Program-made: the position numbers and the translations under genes
Part shown: in pieces, positions 61,949 to 64,000 of the stretch
How the letters are laid out: each line of letters opens with the position of its first letter
How positions within the stretch are numbered: the first letter of the stretch is position 1
Source: Marinifilum breve
GTDB lineage: Bacteria; Bacteroidota; Bacteroidia; Bacteroidales; Marinifilaceae
Assembly: GCF_003202155.1 (NCBI RefSeq)
Contig: NZ_QFLI01000003.1
Coordinates: 496,001 to 560,000 of the forward strand
Length of the DNA stretch: 64,000 nucleotides
Direction: 5' to 3'
Notes under the pieces: generated by a model
Database searches by the model: none
The model's input: the letters and a program-made list of their open reading frames with translations, nothing else
Told to the model about the DNA's origin: nothing

Positions 61949-62809
61949 TTATTGATACTGCTTAGCAGTATTATATTCCTGGCATTTTTTGTACAAATTG
62001 TAAAGAGCATTCTTCACGTTCTTGCTTGGTTTCGCCTTGTATGCAACAAGAAGCATTGGTTCTACCTCGCGCATTTTTTTTCTGTATTTAATCAGCTTCT
62101 GTTTGCATTTTTGGTAATCATCATCAGTAGGTTTTGCTATTGATTCATATGATTTTATTGCCTTATCAAATTCTGCATTCACCTTTAAAAATAGAATCAT
62201 ACCCAAGTTCATATTTGAGTTGGCATCATCTGGTTTTAATTCAATTGCTTTGCGATATTCAGCTTTAGCACTTTCTATATCTTTTAGTTTCTGATACGAA
62301 ACCGCTTTAAAGTAATGATACTTGTGATTGGTTGGATACCACTCAATCAATTCATCACAAACAGGCAGAAGTTTCTCAAACTGTTTAGAATTCATATACA
62401 GATAAGCCAAGCTTTTAACGGCCTTTCTGTACTCATGAGGCATGTTTTTCTTTTTAGCCAACAGAACAAATTCCTGCCCACCTACATCTTTCTCTGATTT
62501 ATAAATGGCTAAACATTTTGAGTAAAAACTTGGTCCTGGCGTTCCCATTTCCATGGCTTTACGGTAATTCTTTTTTGCCTCCTCTATATTTCCTAATTCT
62601 TCCTGACAAACCCCAATATACCCAAAGGCCCATGATCTTTGCATTTCGTCACCAATACCACTATCCACCAATTTCTGATAATCGGCTAAAGCCTCTTGAT
62701 AGTTCTTTTCGAAAAACTTACTATTTGCTTTATTTAATTCGCTGTCAAAATCTTGTGCATACAGCAAAACAGAAAATAAAGCCAAAATGCTTGTAAATAT
62801 TACTTTCAT
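61949..62809 (-). CDS. tetratricopeptide-repeat periplasmic protein
   Basis: 286 residues from the ATG at 62809, which gives the leader MKVIFTSILALFSVLLYAQ. Several TPR units are visible (YQEALADYQKLVDSG, AFGYIGVCQEELGNIEEAKKNYRKAMEMG, HYFKAVSYQKLKDIESAKAEYRKAIELKPDDANSNMNLG). It is a protein-protein scaffold of unknown partner. It is convergent with the reductive-dehalogenase-like gene. Confidence 0.85.
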   Translation of the reverse strand: MKVIFTSILALFSVLLYAQDFDSELNKANSKFFEKNYQEALADYQKLVDSGIGDEMQRSWAFGYIGVCQEELGNIEEAKKNYRKAMEMGTPGPSFYSKCLAIYKSEKDVGGQEFVLLAKKKNMPHEYRKAVKSLAYLYMNSKQFEKLLPVCDELIEWYPTNHKYHYFKAVSYQKLKDIESAKAEYRKAIELKPDDANSNMNLGMILFLKVNAEFDKAIKSYESIAKPTDDDYQKCKQKLIKYRKKMREVEPMLLVAYKAKPSKNVKNALYNLYKKCQEYNTAKQYQ

Positions 62810-62888
62810 AATCAATTTCTTTTATTGTCTCCTATTAGTTTGACGTCCAAATAGGTCTTTAGGGTGAATGATTATTCAAATTTAGACA

Positions 62889-62920
62889 TAAAAAAAAGCA
62901 GAAAGTTTATTTCTGCTTAA
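62889..62920 (-). terminator. minus-strand terminator ahead of the TPR gene
   Basis: AAGCAGAAA and TTTCTGCTT pair perfectly over nine bases, and on the minus strand the stem is followed by TTTTTTT. It would end transcription about 80 bases before the TPR start, so the TPR gene needs its own promoter after it. Confidence 0.75.
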
Positions 62921-63130
62921 AATATATAATCTGATAATTCTCTTTTCCATTAATATAAACATCGTGAGTTCTATATATTATAAATATCTTCTGAGGAAAA
63001 CGTCTATACGTTCTATTTAAAACGTCTAAAGGTTTTTAAAGAATCGTCTATACGTTTATGCCAAAACCTTTAGACATTTTGGAGAGACAAAAATACCATC
63101 TAATTATCAACAACTTACAAATTCAAAAAA
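62921..63130 (-). other. structured intergenic region between two minus-strand terminators
   Basis: A perfect 13-base inverted repeat (GTCTAAAGGTTTT at 63024-63036, AAAACCTTTAGAC at 63063-63075) encloses one of two direct copies of CGTCTATACGTT (63001-63012 and 63045-63056). No gene is seen. A small RNA on the minus strand is possible since both ends carry terminators. Confidence 0.4.
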
Positions 63131-63160
63131 AAGGTGTAAAAACAATGTTCTTACACCTTA
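63131..63160 (-). terminator. terminator of rlmB
   Basis: AAGGTGTAA and TTACACCTT are complementary over nine bases; the minus strand continues into a T run. It lies 23 bases after the rlmB stop. Confidence 0.82.
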
Positions 63161-63182
63161 ATATATTATCGAATATTTAGTT

Positions 63183-63923
63183 CTATTTTCTTTGTCTTAC
63201 AGCCTCGTAAACCATTAATGATGCCGCAACCGATACATTCAGTGATTCAATCTGCCCAAGAATTGGCACTTTTACCTTTTCATCAGCCAGGCGAAGTAAT
63301 GCCTCATCGATACCTGTATCTTCCGACCCCATGATAATTGCTGTTGCCAAAGTTAAATCAGCTTCTGTATAAAACTTCTCAGCCTTCTCGGTCGAAGCTA
63401 CGATACGGATTCCTTCCTTTTTCAAGTTACGTACAAGAGTTTTTAGGTTCTGTACACGACAAACCGGAATTTGATACAATGCTCCAGCTGAAGTTTTAAT
63501 TGAATCAGGAGTAATTTTAGCCGAATTCTTAAATGGGATAATAATCGCATCAACCCCAGCACACTCTGCAGAACGAGCAATTGCACCAAAGTTTCTAACA
63601 TCGGTAATCTGATCCAAAATCAAGATTAAAGGAGTTCTACCTTCAGCCATAATTTGTGGCACAACATCTTCAACTTCCTGGTAAGCAATAGGTGCAATTA
63701 AGGTAACAACACCTTGGTTGTTTTTCTGGTTTAGTGAATTAATCTTCTCAGCAGGAACAAACTGATACTCGATTGATTCATCACGAATTAAATCAAATAA
63801 ATCCTGATACAAACGACCAGTTAATCCTTTACGAATTAATACTTTTTCAATTTCTTTACCACTTCTAATCGCTTCCATTGTTGCTCTAATACCGAACAAC
63901 ATTTCCTGTTTCTGTTTAGCCAT
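63183..63923 (-). CDS. rlmB: 23S rRNA (guanosine-2251-2'-O)-methyltransferase RlmB
   Basis: 246 residues, the normal length. N-terminal L30e-like substrate domain (LFGIRATMEAIRSGKEIEKVLI) and C-terminal SpoU/TrmH knot: motif 1 LDQITDVRNFGAIARSAECAG, motif 2 IIMGSEDTGID, motif 3 LGQIESLNVSVAASLMVYE. It methylates G2251 in the peptidyl-transferase region of 23S rRNA. Downstream is a terminator. Confidence 0.95.
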   Translation of the reverse strand: MAKQKQEMLFGIRATMEAIRSGKEIEKVLIRKGLTGRLYQDLFDLIRDESIEYQFVPAEKINSLNQKNNQGVVTLIAPIAYQEVEDVVPQIMAEGRTPLILILDQITDVRNFGAIARSAECAGVDAIIIPFKNSAKITPDSIKTSAGALYQIPVCRVQNLKTLVRNLKKEGIRIVASTEKAEKFYTEADLTLATAIIMGSEDTGIDEALLRLADEKVKVPILGQIESLNVSVAASLMVYEAVRQRK

Positions 63924-64000
63924 TTATCTAATTGCTTGATTTTACATTTAATGTCAGTTGCGGTTTTTCCTTATAGGTTAGGTAGCGCCACAACCATTCC

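Overview
The window looks like a piece of a marine, probably facultatively or strictly anaerobic Bacteroidota chromosome. The DNA is AT-rich and shows the family's hallmarks: SusC/SusD pairs, a one-protein hybrid two-component regulator (HTCS), many lipoproteins with a short leader ending in Cys, a Bacteroidota-type -7 box (TAnnTTTG), DUF3127, DUF6249, DUF4097 and M64 proteins. Gene style resembles Marinilabiliales/Marinifilaceae, but that placement is an inference. No rRNA, tRNA, CRISPR array or prophage was seen.

Region 1 (1-20.2 kb) is a polysaccharide-utilization-type locus. On the minus strand, from an intergenic control region at 12.8-13.3 kb, run an FN3-like/F5/8C lipoprotein, SusC, SusD, two DUF5077-DUF3472 lipoproteins (one with an added F5/8C domain), a metzincin-like metalloprotease with an F5/8C domain, and a GH109-type exo-enzyme cut by the window edge. 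Divergently on the plus strand run the HTCS sensor/regulator, a tetraheme NapC-like cytochrome fused to a SUMF1/FGE-like domain, and an exported Gfo/Idh/MocA oxidoreductase.

Region 2 (20.2-30.7 kb, minus strand) is an N-acetylhexosamine catabolic cluster: ROK repressor, sugar nucleotidyltransferase, FGHS-type sugar permease, NahK-like anomeric kinase, NagB-PIG-L fusion, ROK sugar kinase and GH20 hexosaminidase. With GH109 and the protease next door, the two regions suggest harvesting of GlcNAc/GalNAc-containing glycoprotein glycans: outer-membrane capture and trimming, inner-membrane uptake, phosphorylation and deamination to fructose-6-P, with a possible NahK plus nucleotidyltransferase salvage branch to a nucleotide sugar.

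Region 3 (31-37 kb) holds ordinary chromosomal genes: DUF4097 protein, FNR-like reductase, RlmN, a LacI regulator and an aldehyde dehydrogenase.

Region 4 (37-44.3 kb) is a repeat-rich accessory island. It has an XRE-S24 regulator and an EamA transporter, several dispersed palindromic repeats, and a compact three-gene TIR / three-TM protein / TIR(ThsB-like) operon that is the best candidate here for an undescribed immune system. It also has a 42-bp degenerate tandem array, a DUF6261-type gene, and a DUF559 nuclease gene bracketed by two nearly identical ~120-bp double-hairpin repeats.

Region 5 (44.3-64 kb) returns to housekeeping and envelope genes: CDF transporter, split 5'-nucleotidase, DinB, MATE, MnmD, three peptidyl-prolyl isomerases, DUF3127, an ECF sigma factor with a membrane partner, an M64 peptidase, MscS, SemiSWEET, a chalcone-isomerase-like protein, a KAS III-like enzyme, a membrane-anchored reductive-dehalogenase-like Fe-S protein, a TPR protein and RlmB. 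Two intergenic stretches (60.2-60.4 and 62.9-63.1 kb) look like possible small RNAs.
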